Source: Kibdelosporangium philippinense (GTDB taxonomy: Bacteria > Actinomycetota > Actinomycetes > Mycobacteriales > Pseudonocardiaceae). From it: a stretch of 64,000 bases of DNA. The translations under genes and the position numbers were made by a program. The stretch covers positions 283,501-347,500 of the forward strand of contig NZ_JAJVCN010000004.1 in the NCBI RefSeq assembly GCF_021390435.2. The letters are read 5' to 3'. The notes beneath the pieces were generated by a model. That model saw nothing but the letters and a program-made list of their open reading frames with translations. It did not search any database and was not told the DNA's origin. This document shows positions 43,435 through 51,907 of the stretch, in pieces. Within the stretch, counting starts at the first letter, position 1. Every line of letters starts with the position of its first letter.

Positions 43435-43538
43435 GGATGTCATCATGATGACGACATTGGCTCTTGTCAACGGGGTGACGACAGTGCTACCACAGAGGTA
43501 CGTGCGTAACGACACCAGAAACCAGGGAGGACAAGACA

Positions 43539-43973
43539 ATGTTGATGCGCACCGACCCGTTCCGTGAGCTCGACCGGTTGACCCAGCAGTTCTTCCAACC
43601 AGCTGGCACGTGGACGAGGCCCGCGTCGATCCCGATGGATGCCTACCGGGACGGGGACGAGTTCGTTGTGCACTTCGATCTGCCCGGTGTCGACCCGCAG
43701 GCAGTGGAGGTCGATGTCGAACGCAACGTGCTGACCGTGAAGGTCGAGCGGCGGCCGACGCACAAGGCGGATGTCCAGATGCAGGTGTCCGAGCGCCCGC
43801 TGGGTGTTTTCTCGAGGCAGCTGTTCCTCGGTGACAGCCTGGACACCGAGCGTATCGACGCCGCCTATGCCAATGGTGTGCTGACACTGAGGATCCCGGT
43901 CGCCGAGCGCGCGAAGCCACGCAAGATCGAGATCTCGGCCGACACCGAGCAGAAGCAGATCACCACGAGCTGA
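43539..43973 (+). CDS. Hsp20/alpha-crystallin small heat-shock protein (HSP18)
   Basis: A 144-residue small chaperone that holds unfolding proteins. The alpha-crystallin domain spans about residues 32-135: DEFVVHFDLPGVDPQAVEVD, VLTVKVERR, ERPLGVFSRQLFLGDSLD, and the closing ANGVLTLRIPVAERAKPRKI (G-x-L motif). A short C-terminal tail follows. ATG with GGGAGGA upstream. Divergent from the regulator gene; a strong hairpin at 43997 follows the stop. Confidence 0.95.
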   Translation: MLMRTDPFRELDRLTQQFFQPAGTWTRPASIPMDAYRDGDEFVVHFDLPGVDPQAVEVDVERNVLTVKVERRPTHKADVQMQVSERPLGVFSRQLFLGDSLDTERIDAAYANGVLTLRIPVAERAKPRKIEISADTEQKQITTS

Positions 43974-43996
43974 CAAGTCTATTGTGGACAATGAGA

Positions 43997-44023
43997 GGGG
44001 TCGGCCCATGCAGGGCCGGCCCC
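43997..44023 (+). terminator. Terminator hairpin after hsp20
   Basis: GGGGTCGGCCC, loop ATGCA, GGGCCGGCCCC: an 11-bp stem with one G-T pair, followed by TTGT. Lies 23 nt after the hsp20 stop and just before the tRNA-like sequence. Confidence 0.75.
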
Positions 44024-44031
44024 TTGTCCGA

Positions 44032-44115
44032 CTCGCCAGCCGGAATCGAACCGCGCGTCCTCTCCTGTCGGTGAAGCCACCGGCCTGAGTGCTCTCCCAC
44101 TTGAGCTATGGCGAG
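44032..44115 (-). tRNA. tRNA-like sequence, isotype undetermined (probable aberrant or pseudo-tRNA)
   Basis: On the minus strand an 84-nt segment has matching acceptor ends CTCGCCA/TGGCGAG (7 bp), a normal D-arm TAGCTCAAGTGGGAGAGC and a consensus T-loop GGTTCGATTCC. The anticodon arm is abnormal: CTC/GAG enclose 22 nt forming a CGGTG-GCTT-CACCG hairpin rather than a 7-nt loop, and the T-stem has two mismatches. No anticodon can be assigned. Either a decayed tRNA with an insertion or a nonstandard tRNA-like RNA. Confidence 0.45.
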
Positions 44116-44172
44116 GCCCATATTCTCACTCGACTATGCGTCCGTTCTCTACGCCCTTTCGAGTGCATGTCG

Positions 44173-45266
44173 TCAAAGTGTTTGCCACCATCCGTCTACC
44201 GTTGGCGGCGCGTCGATGTCCACTCGTTCACCCGGTTTGGGGACAACGAGTGTCACATCCTGGGCTTTTGCCTCACGCCACAAGCGATCCACGGGTTGCC
44301 CCCATGCGTGTGGCGCCAGCGTGAAAGTGGCCCAGTGCACGGGAATCAGCACGTGCGCCTGCACGTCCAGATGCGCGGCCACGCCTTCTTCCGGCGTCAT
44401 GTGTATGTCAGGCCACATCGGGTCGTACGCGCCGATCTGGACAAGTGCCACGTCGAAGGGCCCGTGCTGCTGGCCGATCGCGGCGAATCCGTCGAAATAT
44501 CCCGTATCCCCGCTGTAGAACACGCGTCGCTTCGGACCGGCGACGACCCACGACGCCCAGAGTGTCCCATCACGTGAGAGCCCGCGGCCGGAGAAATGCT
44601 GCGCCGCGGTCGCGGTCAGCCGCAGTGGACCGGCGGTCACGCTCTCGTCCCAGTCGAGTTCGATGATCCGGTCGGCCGGTACCTGCCAGCGCTCCAGGTG
44701 TGCCCCGATCCCCAGTGGCACAACGAATGGCGCACTCTGCGTACGCAGGAGGGCACGCACCGTCGGGAGGTCGAGGTGGTCGTAGTGGTCGTGCGAGATG
44801 ACGATCGCGTCCAGCGTAGGCAGCTGGTCGATCGATACCGGTACGGGGTGTAGTCGGCGCGGGCGGCAGCCGACGGTGACACTCGTTCGCTCCACACTGG
44901 ATCGAACAACACGCGTGCGCCGTCGAGCTCGACCAGCGTGCTCGCGTGTCCGTACCAGGTGACGTACAGACCATCGGGTCGGGTGGGGGCACCCGACTGT
45001 GCGACGAGAGGGACTGCGCCGCGTGGCTTACGGCGATCCTTGTCCGCCCTGTAGCGCCGGATGAGGTCACCCGGGTCACCATTCGGCGTCGTTCGTGTTG
45101 GGTGTCCGTTACGGAACTTCCCATCACGGAACTGCGGCGACCGCCGCACTCGCTCCGCGCGCTCGCCACGCGGCGCGCCGCCCATTGCCGCGGGCACGCC
45201 CCATGCCGCCCTGGCGAGCAGGCCCGCCGCGGTCAGGCCGAGCGCGGTACGGACCATCCTTTTCAT
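44173..45266 (-). pseudogene. Frameshifted metallo-beta-lactamase-fold hydrolase (UlaG/NAPE-PLD type)
   Basis: Two reading frames together make one normal MBL-fold protein of about 364 residues. The first part reads MKRMVRTALGLTAAGLLARA ... GLYVTWYGHASTLVELDG, ARVLFDPVWSERVSPSAA; the second RRLHPVPVSIDQLPTLDAIV, ISHDHYDHLDLPTV (metal motif HxHxDH), YSGDTGY and VHWATF. One missing G near 44864 would restore SPSAAGPRRLHP and a single frame. Otherwise well preserved, so either recent inactivation or a sequencing error. Divergent from the amidohydrolase gene. Confidence 0.75.
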
Positions 45267-45314
45267 ACGTCCCACCAAGTCAGACTACCCGCGTCCGCGT
45301 GTAGCGTGGCGCGC

Positions 45315-46751
45315 GTGACCGCGTTACTACTGTGTGATGTCCAACTCGGGCTGGGCGGACCGAGGGTGGACGTGGCCGTGACCGACGGGCGTGTCTCGGC
45401 GATCGGTCCAGGGTTGCCCCGCGAGGGTGAGCTCGTCGACGGTCGTGGCGGAACGGTGCTGCCGGGCTTGGTGGACGTCCACGTGCACATGACCCAGTGG
45501 GCGAGTTCCCGTCGGCGCATTCCGTTGGCACACGCGAAGTCCGCGGCCGACGTCGTCGACACGATAGCCCGGGAGAGTGCCGCGAAACCAGGCGAATTGG
45601 TGATGGGGCACGGCTTTCGTGACAGTGCGTGGCCTGACATGCCGCACAAGGACCTATTGGAACGAGCACTGCCGGGTCAGCCGATCGCGCTATTCAGTAA
45701 CGACCTGCACACGCTCTGGCTCAGCCCGGCGGCGCTGCGCATGATCGGCCGTGAACATCCGACGGGTGTGTTGCTAGAGAACGATTGCATGGCGGCGACG
45801 GCAGAGCTTCCGGCCGCCACGGACGAGTGGGTCCTTGAGGCGACCGACGCCGCCGCAGCTCGCGGCGTGACGGAAATCGTCGACTACGAGTACAGCGACA
45901 CGGTCTCTGTTTGGTTGCGACGGTTGGCTTTGCGTCAGCTCGGTGTACGCGTCTCTGCCGTGATCTCGCGGCCGCTGCTCGACACCGCGATCGAGCGAGG
46001 GCACCGCACCGGTGACGCCATCCCCGGCACTGACGGAATGCTGAAAGTAGGGCCGTACAAGCTCTTTGTGGACGGCTCGCTCAACACGCGCACCGCCTAC
46101 TGCCACGACCCGTACCCCGGCCAGGAGACGCATGGCCTGTTGGAACTGCCGTTCGACGAGCTCGTTCCCTTGATGGACAAGGCATCCAGGCACGGGATCA
46201 GCCCGGCCGTGCACGCCATCGGCGACCACGCCAACACGATCGCGCTGGACGCCTTCGCCAAAGTCGGCTGCACCGGCCGGATCGAACACGCCCAGCTCGT
46301 GCACCCTGATGATTTTTCGAGGTTCGCCAAGCTCGGCGTGATCGCGGGCGTGCAGCCCGCGCACCAGCCGGACGACCGGGACGTCGCCGATCAGCATTGG
46401 GCCGGTCGGACGGAGAACGCTTTCCCTTACGGGGCATTGCTTGCCGCAGGCGCGACGCTGGAGATCGGCTCGGACGCCCCGGTCGCGCCGCTGGATCCGT
46501 GGGACGGGATCGCGTCGGCGGTGAGCCGGACCGACGACGGACGCCCGGCCTGGCACCCGGAGCAAGCGATCGCCCTGGACATCGCGCTGGCCGCGGCCAG
46601 CCGTGGCCGCCGGGGCATCAAGGTCGGCGACGTCGCGGACCTGACGGTGACCGAGGTCGACCCGGCAACCCTTGCCCCGCATGATCTTCGCCAGATCCCG
46701 ATCGTGCTGACGATGACCGGCGGGCGCCTGACCCACCGGCTTAGCCGCTGA
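45315..46751 (+). CDS. YtcJ-like amidohydrolase
   Basis: A 478-residue metal-dependent amidohydrolase of the amidohydrolase-3 type. Metal motif HVHM in GLVDVHVHMTQW, LFSNDLHTLWLSPAAL (family signature), GPYKLFVDGSLNTRTA, HAIGDHANTIALDAF and GSDAPVAPLDPW are visible. The GTG 45315 start fits the family N-terminus (TALLLCDVQLG); the frame runs far upstream only as a shadow. Codon 4 is TTA, a rare leucine codon in actinomycetes whose tRNA is developmentally controlled in Streptomyces. Its end overlaps the convergent serine hydrolase by 11 nt. Substrate unknown. Confidence 0.9.
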   Translation: MTALLLCDVQLGLGGPRVDVAVTDGRVSAIGPGLPREGELVDGRGGTVLPGLVDVHVHMTQWASSRRRIPLAHAKSAADVVDTIARESAAKPGELVMGHGFRDSAWPDMPHKDLLERALPGQPIALFSNDLHTLWLSPAALRMIGREHPTGVLLENDCMAATAELPAATDEWVLEATDAAAARGVTEIVDYEYSDTVSVWLRRLALRQLGVRVSAVISRPLLDTAIERGHRTGDAIPGTDGMLKVGPYKLFVDGSLNTRTAYCHDPYPGQETHGLLELPFDELVPLMDKASRHGISPAVHAIGDHANTIALDAFAKVGCTGRIEHAQLVHPDDFSRFAKLGVIAGVQPAHQPDDRDVADQHWAGRTENAFPYGALLAAGATLEIGSDAPVAPLDPWDGIASAVSRTDDGRPAWHPEQAIALDIALAAASRGRRGIKVGDVADLTVTEVDPATLAPHDLRQIPIVLTMTGGRLTHRLSR

Positions 46752-47802
46752 TTGTGTTGGCGCGCCAGAAGTCCCGCATGATCTGCGGCGCGGTCGCACT
46801 GGTCATCGTCACCTGCGTGAGCAGGATGGTGACCGTGCCGGTCGACGGGATGATGTGCGCCGCCGTGCCGAGCCCGCCGGTCCAGCCGTAACGACCGGGC
46901 ACGTTCCACGGGTTCCTGGCGGTGACGTCGACTGAGCCACCGAAGCCCCAGCCTTGGCCTTCAAGGAAAATCTCGCTGTCCCGCCGTTGCTCAGCGGTCA
47001 GATGATCGGTCGTCATGCGCGTGATCGACTCGCGGGAGAGCAGGCTGTGGTCGAGCAGTGCACGCCCGAATTTCAGCCAGTCATCCGCGGTGGACACGAG
47101 CCCTCCCGCTCCGGACGCGAACGCGGGCAGCGATGTCCACGCTTCACCGGGGCGTTCGCTGACCTCAAGATCGTGCGTGTACAACGTGGTGAACCGATCT
47201 TGTTTGGCAGCAGGCACTTCAAACGCGGTGTCGGTCATGCCAAGCGGGCCGAAAACCCGCTCTGCCAGGAAGTCAGGCAACGACTGCCCGGAAATCCTGG
47301 CGATCAACACGCCTTGGATGTCCGAGCAGGTGTTGTACAAGAAGGTCTCGCCTGGTTGAGCCAGCATCGGGATGGCCGTGAGCTGCGTGAGCCACTCGTC
47401 CAGCGGCGGCGGCCCGAAGGTGAAGTCGAACAGCGACTGCGCGGCAGGCAGGGAGAAATCGGTGGGGAGGCCGTATCCCGCGCGGGACGTCAGCAGATCG
47501 AAGACGGTGATTGGGCGGCTCGCCGGGACAACGTCCTCGACCGGGCTCTGCGGAGTGCGGACGACCTGCAGATCGGCCAGCTCTGGCAGCCATTTGTCCA
47601 CGCGGTCGGCCAGCGCGACCTTGCCGTCCTCGACCAGCACCATCAGTGCGGCCGCGACGATCGGCTTGGTCATCGACGCGATCCGGAAAATGGAATCCCG
47701 CTTCACCGGACCAGCGACGCGAACCTCGACGTCGTCACCCCGCGCGACCAACGACACCGCGGCAGGCACGACACCACTGTCCACATAGGCCGCAAGATCC
47801 AC
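46741..47802 (-). CDS. Serine hydrolase, class C beta-lactamase fold (paralog 1)
   Basis: A 353-residue serine hydrolase of the beta-lactamase/EstB type. Catalytic SxxK is SMTK (S43-K46); the YxN motif is YNT in ETFLYNTCSD; a C-terminal GWTGGLGT replaces the KTG box. No signal peptide, so it is probably a cytoplasmic esterase rather than a secreted beta-lactamase. GTG 47802 has AAGGAG upstream and lies 9 nt after the stop of its paralog, so the two are one operon. The two proteins align over their full length, indicating tandem duplication. Confidence 0.9.
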   Translation of the reverse strand: MDLAAYVDSGVVPAAVSLVARGDDVEVRVAGPVKRDSIFRIASMTKPIVAAALMVLVEDGKVALADRVDKWLPELADLQVVRTPQSPVEDVVPASRPITVFDLLTSRAGYGLPTDFSLPAAQSLFDFTFGPPPLDEWLTQLTAIPMLAQPGETFLYNTCSDIQGVLIARISGQSLPDFLAERVFGPLGMTDTAFEVPAAKQDRFTTLYTHDLEVSERPGEAWTSLPAFASGAGGLVSTADDWLKFGRALLDHSLLSRESITRMTTDHLTAEQRRDSEIFLEGQGWGFGGSVDVTARNPWNVPGRYGWTGGLGTAAHIIPSTGTVTILLTQVTMTSATAPQIMRDFWRANTISG

Positions 47803-47811
47803 AGTTTCTCC

Positions 47812-48885
47812 TTACCTCGCCGAGAATTCCCAGAACTCTTCGATGTACGGCGGTGACGTAGGATCCTCAACGGCGAGCTGCGTCAGCAGAATCGCGACCT
47901 GCCCGGTCGCTGGGGCGAGGTATGCCGAGGTCCCGGTGCCGCCGACCCAGCCGTACCGGCCGAGCACGTTCCCGGCAACCCGGGTTTCGACGTCGACCGA
48001 GCCGCCGAATCCCCAACCTTGCCCCTGAAGGAAAAGCTCGCCGCCCGCGCGCTGCTCGTCGGTCAGATGATTGGTCATCATGAGCTGCACGGATTCGCGG
48101 GAGAGCAAGGTGTCGTCGAGCAGTGCGCGCCCGAACCTGAGCCAGTCGTCGACCGTCGACACGAGCCCGCCGCCTCCGGAAGGGAAAGCCGGTGGCTTGC
48201 TCCACTGCCCGTCCGGCGGGTCAGCCAGTTCCATCTTGTGACGGTAATAGCTGGTGAACCGTCCAAGCTTGTCCCGCGGAACCCAGAAAGCCGTGTCCAC
48301 CATGCCAAGAGGCTCGAAAACGCGTTCAGCGAGGAAGTCGACCAGGCTCCCGGACAGCCGCGAAATCAGCACCCCCTGCAGGTCAGAGGCCGCGTGATAC
48401 AGAAAGGCCGCACCTGGCTGCGCGGCCATCGGGATGCTGGCGAGTTTGGCGAGCCACTCGTCCGGCGGAGGAGGCGCCTGCACTTCGCGGCCGTCCCACC
48501 CCATCACGTCGCCGAACATCGTGACCGCAGGGCTCTCAAAGGGGGTGGCGAAGCCATATCCGGCCCGCGAAGTGAGCAGGTCGAACACGGTGAGCGGGCG
48601 CCTGGCAGCAACCACGTCGTCAACCGGACTGTCCGGCGTACGCACGACCTTGGGGTCTGCGAGCTCCGGCAGCCAGTTGCTGACGGGATCGTCCAGCGCG
48701 AGTTTGCCGTCCTCAACCAGCAGCATGACCGCGGCTGCCGTGATCGGCTTGGTGATCGAGGCGATCCGGAAGATCGTGTCCCGCTCGACCGGGCCGAAGG
48801 TCCGCACGTCGATGTCGTCACCGCGTGCCACAAGTGTCACGACACCCGGCAGTTGGCCGGCGTCGACGTAGTTCTGCAGTTCCAT
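47812..48885 (-). CDS. Serine hydrolase, class C beta-lactamase fold (paralog 2)
   Basis: A 357-residue paralog of the next gene, with SITK (S43-K46) as catalytic SxxK and GWVGGTGT at the C-terminal box. The YxN position reads YHA (AAFLYHAASD), so the Asn is lost while the Tyr base is kept; the paralogs may differ in substrate or activity. An insertion (MGWDGREVQAPPPP) before PDEWLAKL distinguishes it. ATG start. Lies between the methyltransferase gene and paralog 1 in a three-gene operon. Confidence 0.9.
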   Translation of the reverse strand: MELQNYVDAGQLPGVVTLVARGDDIDVRTFGPVERDTIFRIASITKPITAAAVMLLVEDGKLALDDPVSNWLPELADPKVVRTPDSPVDDVVAARRPLTVFDLLTSRAGYGFATPFESPAVTMFGDVMGWDGREVQAPPPPDEWLAKLASIPMAAQPGAAFLYHAASDLQGVLISRLSGSLVDFLAERVFEPLGMVDTAFWVPRDKLGRFTSYYRHKMELADPPDGQWSKPPAFPSGGGGLVSTVDDWLRFGRALLDDTLLSRESVQLMMTNHLTDEQRAGGELFLQGQGWGFGGSVDVETRVAGNVLGRYGWVGGTGTSAYLAPATGQVAILLTQLAVEDPTSPPYIEEFWEFSAR

Positions 48886-48915
48886 GTCAGTGCAGACCTG
48901 CCGATCGTCGAGAAC

Positions 48916-49629
48916 TCATCGTTTACGCCCGATGAGCTGGCACATTCGTGCGATGTGCTTGTACGGCACCCGGTCGGTGACCGCGAGTTCGAGCCGCTCG
49001 AGTTCAGCGAAGAACTCGGGATCCCGCTTGCGGTCGTCGTCCACGATGTAGTCGCTGACGCTGCGAATGCCGTAGTGCCCCACCAGTTCGCAGTCGTCCA
49101 GCAGCCCGATGATCTTCTCGGCGGTGAACAGCGTGATGTCGGTGTCGAAGAGTTCGGTCCTTGCCTTGTTCGTGTCCAACGCGGCCAAAGCCGCGGTCAG
49201 GTCCAGCTTGCGGATCGCCGTGGTCAGCGGCGCCGCGTGCTGGTTGAGGACGATCACCGACAGCAGGCCATCTCTTACGAGGAGTTCCTTGGCGATATTC
49301 AGGGTGTGCGCCGGATCCGGCACGTATTGCAGGAGGTTGTGGCAGAGCACCACGTCGAATCCGCCAAGCCCCGCCGGGAGATCGTGTACATCCGCGGTCA
49401 CGCAGGTCAGCCCGGAGGCACGAGCCTTGGTGATCATGTCCGTCGACCGGTCAACCACCGTGACGTCATGGCCCCGTGCAGCCAGGCGAACAGCGTCACC
49501 GCCATCCCCGCCCGCGAGGTCCAGGATCTTGAGCGGACCCGCGGGCAGGTGGCGAGCCAGGTTCGCCTCGGCCAGCGAATACCGCAACCGACCCCACGGA
49601 CTTTCCCGCCACTCCTGCCAGTCCCCCAT
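48916..49629 (-). CDS. SAM-dependent methyltransferase
   Basis: A 237-residue class I methyltransferase with motif I ILDLAGGDGGDAVRLAA, motif II VTVVDRSTDM, and motif IV GGFDVVLCHNLLQYV. The C-terminal half (YGIRSVSDYIVDDDRKRDPE) resembles SmtA/CmoM-type tRNA-modifying enzymes, but assignment is uncertain. ATG 49629 (GDWQEWRESPWGRLRYS) fits; the frame extends 28 codons upstream into the promoter. First gene of the operon with the two serine hydrolases, 30 nt before paralog 2. Confidence 0.88.
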   Translation of the reverse strand: MGDWQEWRESPWGRLRYSLAEANLARHLPAGPLKILDLAGGDGGDAVRLAARGHDVTVVDRSTDMITKARASGLTCVTADVHDLPAGLGGFDVVLCHNLLQYVPDPAHTLNIAKELLVRDGLLSVIVLNQHAAPLTTAIRKLDLTAALAALDTNKARTELFDTDITLFTAEKIIGLLDDCELVGHYGIRSVSDYIVDDDRKRDPEFFAELERLELAVTDRVPYKHIARMCQLIGRKR

Positions 49630-49647
49630 GACACAGACGGTAGCGAT

Positions 49648-49678
49648 ACTGTATTTCAGACTACGAACACAGTGAAAT
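49648..49678 (-). promoter_or_regulatory. Promoter and dyad upstream of the methyltransferase operon
   Basis: On the minus strand TTCACT (49676-49671), 17-nt spacer, TACAGT (49653-49648), placing the start about 12 nt before the ATG. ATTTCA (49653-49658) and TGAAAT (49673-49678) form a 14-nt-spaced inverted repeat overlapping both hexamers, a possible operator. Confidence 0.4.
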
Positions 49679-49732
49679 CTAACAATGACGAAAACTGAAG
49701 AACTCAACCACATGGTCGACCGGCCTTGAGGG

Positions 49733-50551
49733 TCAATTCACAACCGTGTGTGCCGTCTGAATGAACCGGGCAATCCGCGACGACCGGCTCCCCGCCTGCC
49801 ACAGCACCAATGTCCGGTAAGGCTCAGCATCAACCACCGGCACGTAAGTCACATCAGGCCGAACATTCAAAGCAGCCAGCGAAGCGGGAACCAACGCCAC
49901 GCCCTGCCCAAGAGCGACAACATCCAGCAGTTGAGCACTGTCCTGAACCACGGGCCCGTCAGGACGATCTCGGTCGACGACCCCACGGGTGCTCCACCGA
50001 GGAGCTGGCTCGGCACGCAAATCCGCAGTACCGAGTACCGAACGAGCAGCCAGCGCATGCCCGACGGCAAGCGCGGCAACACGTGGCTCAACCGCCAAAG
50101 ACTCAACTTCCAAACCGTGCCCGTCAACGCACGCCGCGATAGCAACATCCGCGCGGCCAGAGCGAACCATGTCGGCCTGCTCCCCGAAACCGCTCATAAC
50201 CACTCGTATCTCTGACGCCTCGAACCGTGAGCAGATCCGCTGCAGCAACCGGGTCGCCACCCCGGGTTTGGCAGTGACAACGAGCTCGGGCCGTTGCGTC
50301 CGACGAACCGCGGCATGCAAAGCGCCGAGAACGACGGCCGCCTCTTCACGCAAAACCTCCCCAGCCTGAGTCAAGGTCAGCCGAGACCCAGAGCGGTCGA
50401 AAAGCTCCACACCGAGCCGACGCTCCAGCTGACGGATCGCCCGTGACAGCGGCGGTTGCGCAATCCCGAGGCGCGAGGCCGCGCGGGTGATGTTCTCCTC
50501 GTCAGCCACAGCGCAGAAGTAGCGCAGTTCACGGATCTCGGGCTCTGCCAT
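49733..50551 (-). CDS. LysR family regulator
   Basis: A 272-residue LysR-type regulator. The N-terminal winged HTH is plain (IRELRYFCAVADEENITRAA, SRLGIAQPPLSRAIRQLERR, LGVELFDRSG), followed by a shortened effector domain with VVTAKPGVATRLLQ and FGEQADMVRSGRADVAIAA. ATG 50551 chosen; the frame runs on upstream. Divergent from the SDR gene with a 70-nt gap, the classic arrangement in which the regulator controls its neighbour (inference). Confidence 0.92.
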   Translation of the reverse strand: MAEPEIRELRYFCAVADEENITRAASRLGIAQPPLSRAIRQLERRLGVELFDRSGSRLTLTQAGEVLREEAAVVLGALHAAVRRTQRPELVVTAKPGVATRLLQRICSRFEASEIRVVMSGFGEQADMVRSGRADVAIAACVDGHGLEVESLAVEPRVAALAVGHALAARSVLGTADLRAEPAPRWSTRGVVDRDRPDGPVVQDSAQLLDVVALGQGVALVPASLAALNVRPDVTYVPVVDAEPYRTLVLWQAGSRSSRIARFIQTAHTVVN

Positions 50552-50621
50552 ACCGCCAGGGTATGGCGTGCCACCCGATCGGTCTTTCCCTTGCCGCGCA
50601 AAGACGACTGGGATGGACGGC

Positions 50622-51293
50622 ATGACCGAAGTAGCACTCGTCACCGGCGGCAACAAGGGGATCGGCCAAGAGATTGTGCGTCAACTGAAAGACCGGGGTT
50701 TCCGGGTCTACGCCGGAGCCCGCGAACCGCAAGAAGGAATGGTGCGCCTTGACGTCACCGATCCCGAATCCGTTGCGAAGGCGGTCAAGACCATCGAAAC
50801 CGACGCCGGACGCCTTGACGTTCTGGTCAACAATGCCGGAGTGATGGTGGAGTGGGACGTCCAGGACGTCACGGCCGCACATCTCCGGGAAACCTTCGAG
50901 GTCAACGTTTTCGGCGTCGTCACGGTCACGTCGGCCTGTCTGCCCTTGCTCCGCCGCTCCAGAAACCCGAGGATCGTCAACATGTCCAGCGGCCTCGGGT
51001 CGCTGACCATGCTCAGCAATCCGGACAGCAGGGCATTCCTGGCATACAGCTCATCCAAAGCCGCACTCAACGCGCTGACCCTGATCTACGCCAACGCCCT
51101 GCGGGCCGACGGCATCAAAGTAAACGCCGTCAGCCCTGGAATGGTGCCGACCGACCAGAACGCGGCGGCGCCTTTCCCGCGTGGCAACCGCACGACAGCC
51201 GATGGCGCGGCAGTCCCGGTCCAGCTCGCGACGATCCCGGTTGACGGTCCCACCGGCACGTTCCTCGGGCCGGATGGCGTCATACCGTGGTGA
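50622..51293 (+). CDS. Short-chain dehydrogenase/reductase
   Basis: A 223-residue NAD(P)-dependent SDR. Cofactor motif TGGNKGIG, NNAG, and catalytic Ser in NMSSGLGS with YSSSK (Tyr-x-x-x-Lys) are all present; SPGMVPTDQNAAA follows. ATG 50622 is preferred, with ATG 50613 possible. Divergent from the LysR gene, which probably regulates it. Substrate unknown; the plant-like VTGGNKGIGQEIVRQL N-terminus suggests a carbonyl reductase-type SDR. Overlaps the convergent TIGR03086-type gene by 14 nt. Confidence 0.92.
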   Translation: MTEVALVTGGNKGIGQEIVRQLKDRGFRVYAGAREPQEGMVRLDVTDPESVAKAVKTIETDAGRLDVLVNNAGVMVEWDVQDVTAAHLRETFEVNVFGVVTVTSACLPLLRRSRNPRIVNMSSGLGSLTMLSNPDSRAFLAYSSSKAALNALTLIYANALRADGIKVNAVSPGMVPTDQNAAAPFPRGNRTTADGAAVPVQLATIPVDGPTGTFLGPDGVIPW

Positions 51294-51798
51294 ATGAAGG
51301 CGCGCGGCCAGTGATCGCGACGATCTGCTCGAGCAGCGGAGCGTCAGACCCCACGAAAACCCGAGGCCCCCACAGCGAGGGGATCGGCGCCTCCGGCACG
51401 AACACGACCACATGCTCGTAGCACGCTCGCAAAGTGTCTTCCGGCAGGTCGAAGGGTTGCCCGGTGGCCTTGGCGAGATCCCAGCCGTGCACGACGATCT
51501 CGGTCAGCGCGATCTTGCCCCACACCGAGGTCGGCAACTCCAGCCCAGCTGCCACCGAGCTACCTTGCCAAGCTGAAGGCGAGTCCCAGGCCTTGCCGAG
51601 CGCCAAGACCCGCTCGACCACGCCAGAGCTCACCTCACCGCCTGCCATCGCGCCGAACCCCGTGGCTACCTCGTCAACGTGCGCGATCAGATCGGCAACG
51701 GTGTACTCGCTGCACGGGGTCGGGTTGGTGAACTGGGAATCGGTGACGCGCACCAGCACGTCGGCCATGGCCTGGCAGGCGGGTTTCAAATCGATCAT
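51280..51798 (-). CDS. TIGR03086/DinB-like metal-binding protein
   Basis: A 172-residue four-helix-bundle protein of the mycothiol-dependent maleylpyruvate isomerase/DinB superfamily, TIGR03086 type. The metal-binding His pattern is visible: DLIAHVDEV near residue 40 and TEIVVHGWDLAKATGQP near residue 105; TPCSEYTVADL is also typical. Family members may use mycothiol as cofactor; the reaction here is unknown. ATG 51798 chosen; an upstream start at 51819 is possible. Confidence 0.85.
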   Translation of the reverse strand: MIDLKPACQAMADVLVRVTDSQFTNPTPCSEYTVADLIAHVDEVATGFGAMAGGEVSSGVVERVLALGKAWDSPSAWQGSSVAAGLELPTSVWGKIALTEIVVHGWDLAKATGQPFDLPEDTLRACYEHVVVFVPEAPIPSLWGPRVFVGSDAPLLEQIVAITGRAPSFTTV

Positions 51799-51871
51799 AT
51801 GGGTGCAGACCAGCCGCACGTCCGGAACTCATCGGTCCTCCGCCGATGGTGTGATCTCGGACCATTACCGA

Positions 51872-51900
51872 TTGAGTGACTTTGCATGGTTGTGCATAAT
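51872..51900 (+). promoter_or_regulatory. argC promoter with ARG-box-like TGCAT repeats
   Basis: TTGAGT (51872-51877), 17-nt spacer, CATAAT (51895-51900), placing the start at about 51907, next to the argC ATG at 51908; the message is therefore probably leaderless. TGCAT occurs at 51883-51887 and 51893-51897, one helical turn apart and overlapping the -10, consistent with ArgR binding. ArgR is encoded by the sixth gene of the cluster. Confidence 0.6.
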
Positions 51901-51907
51901 CATCCAT

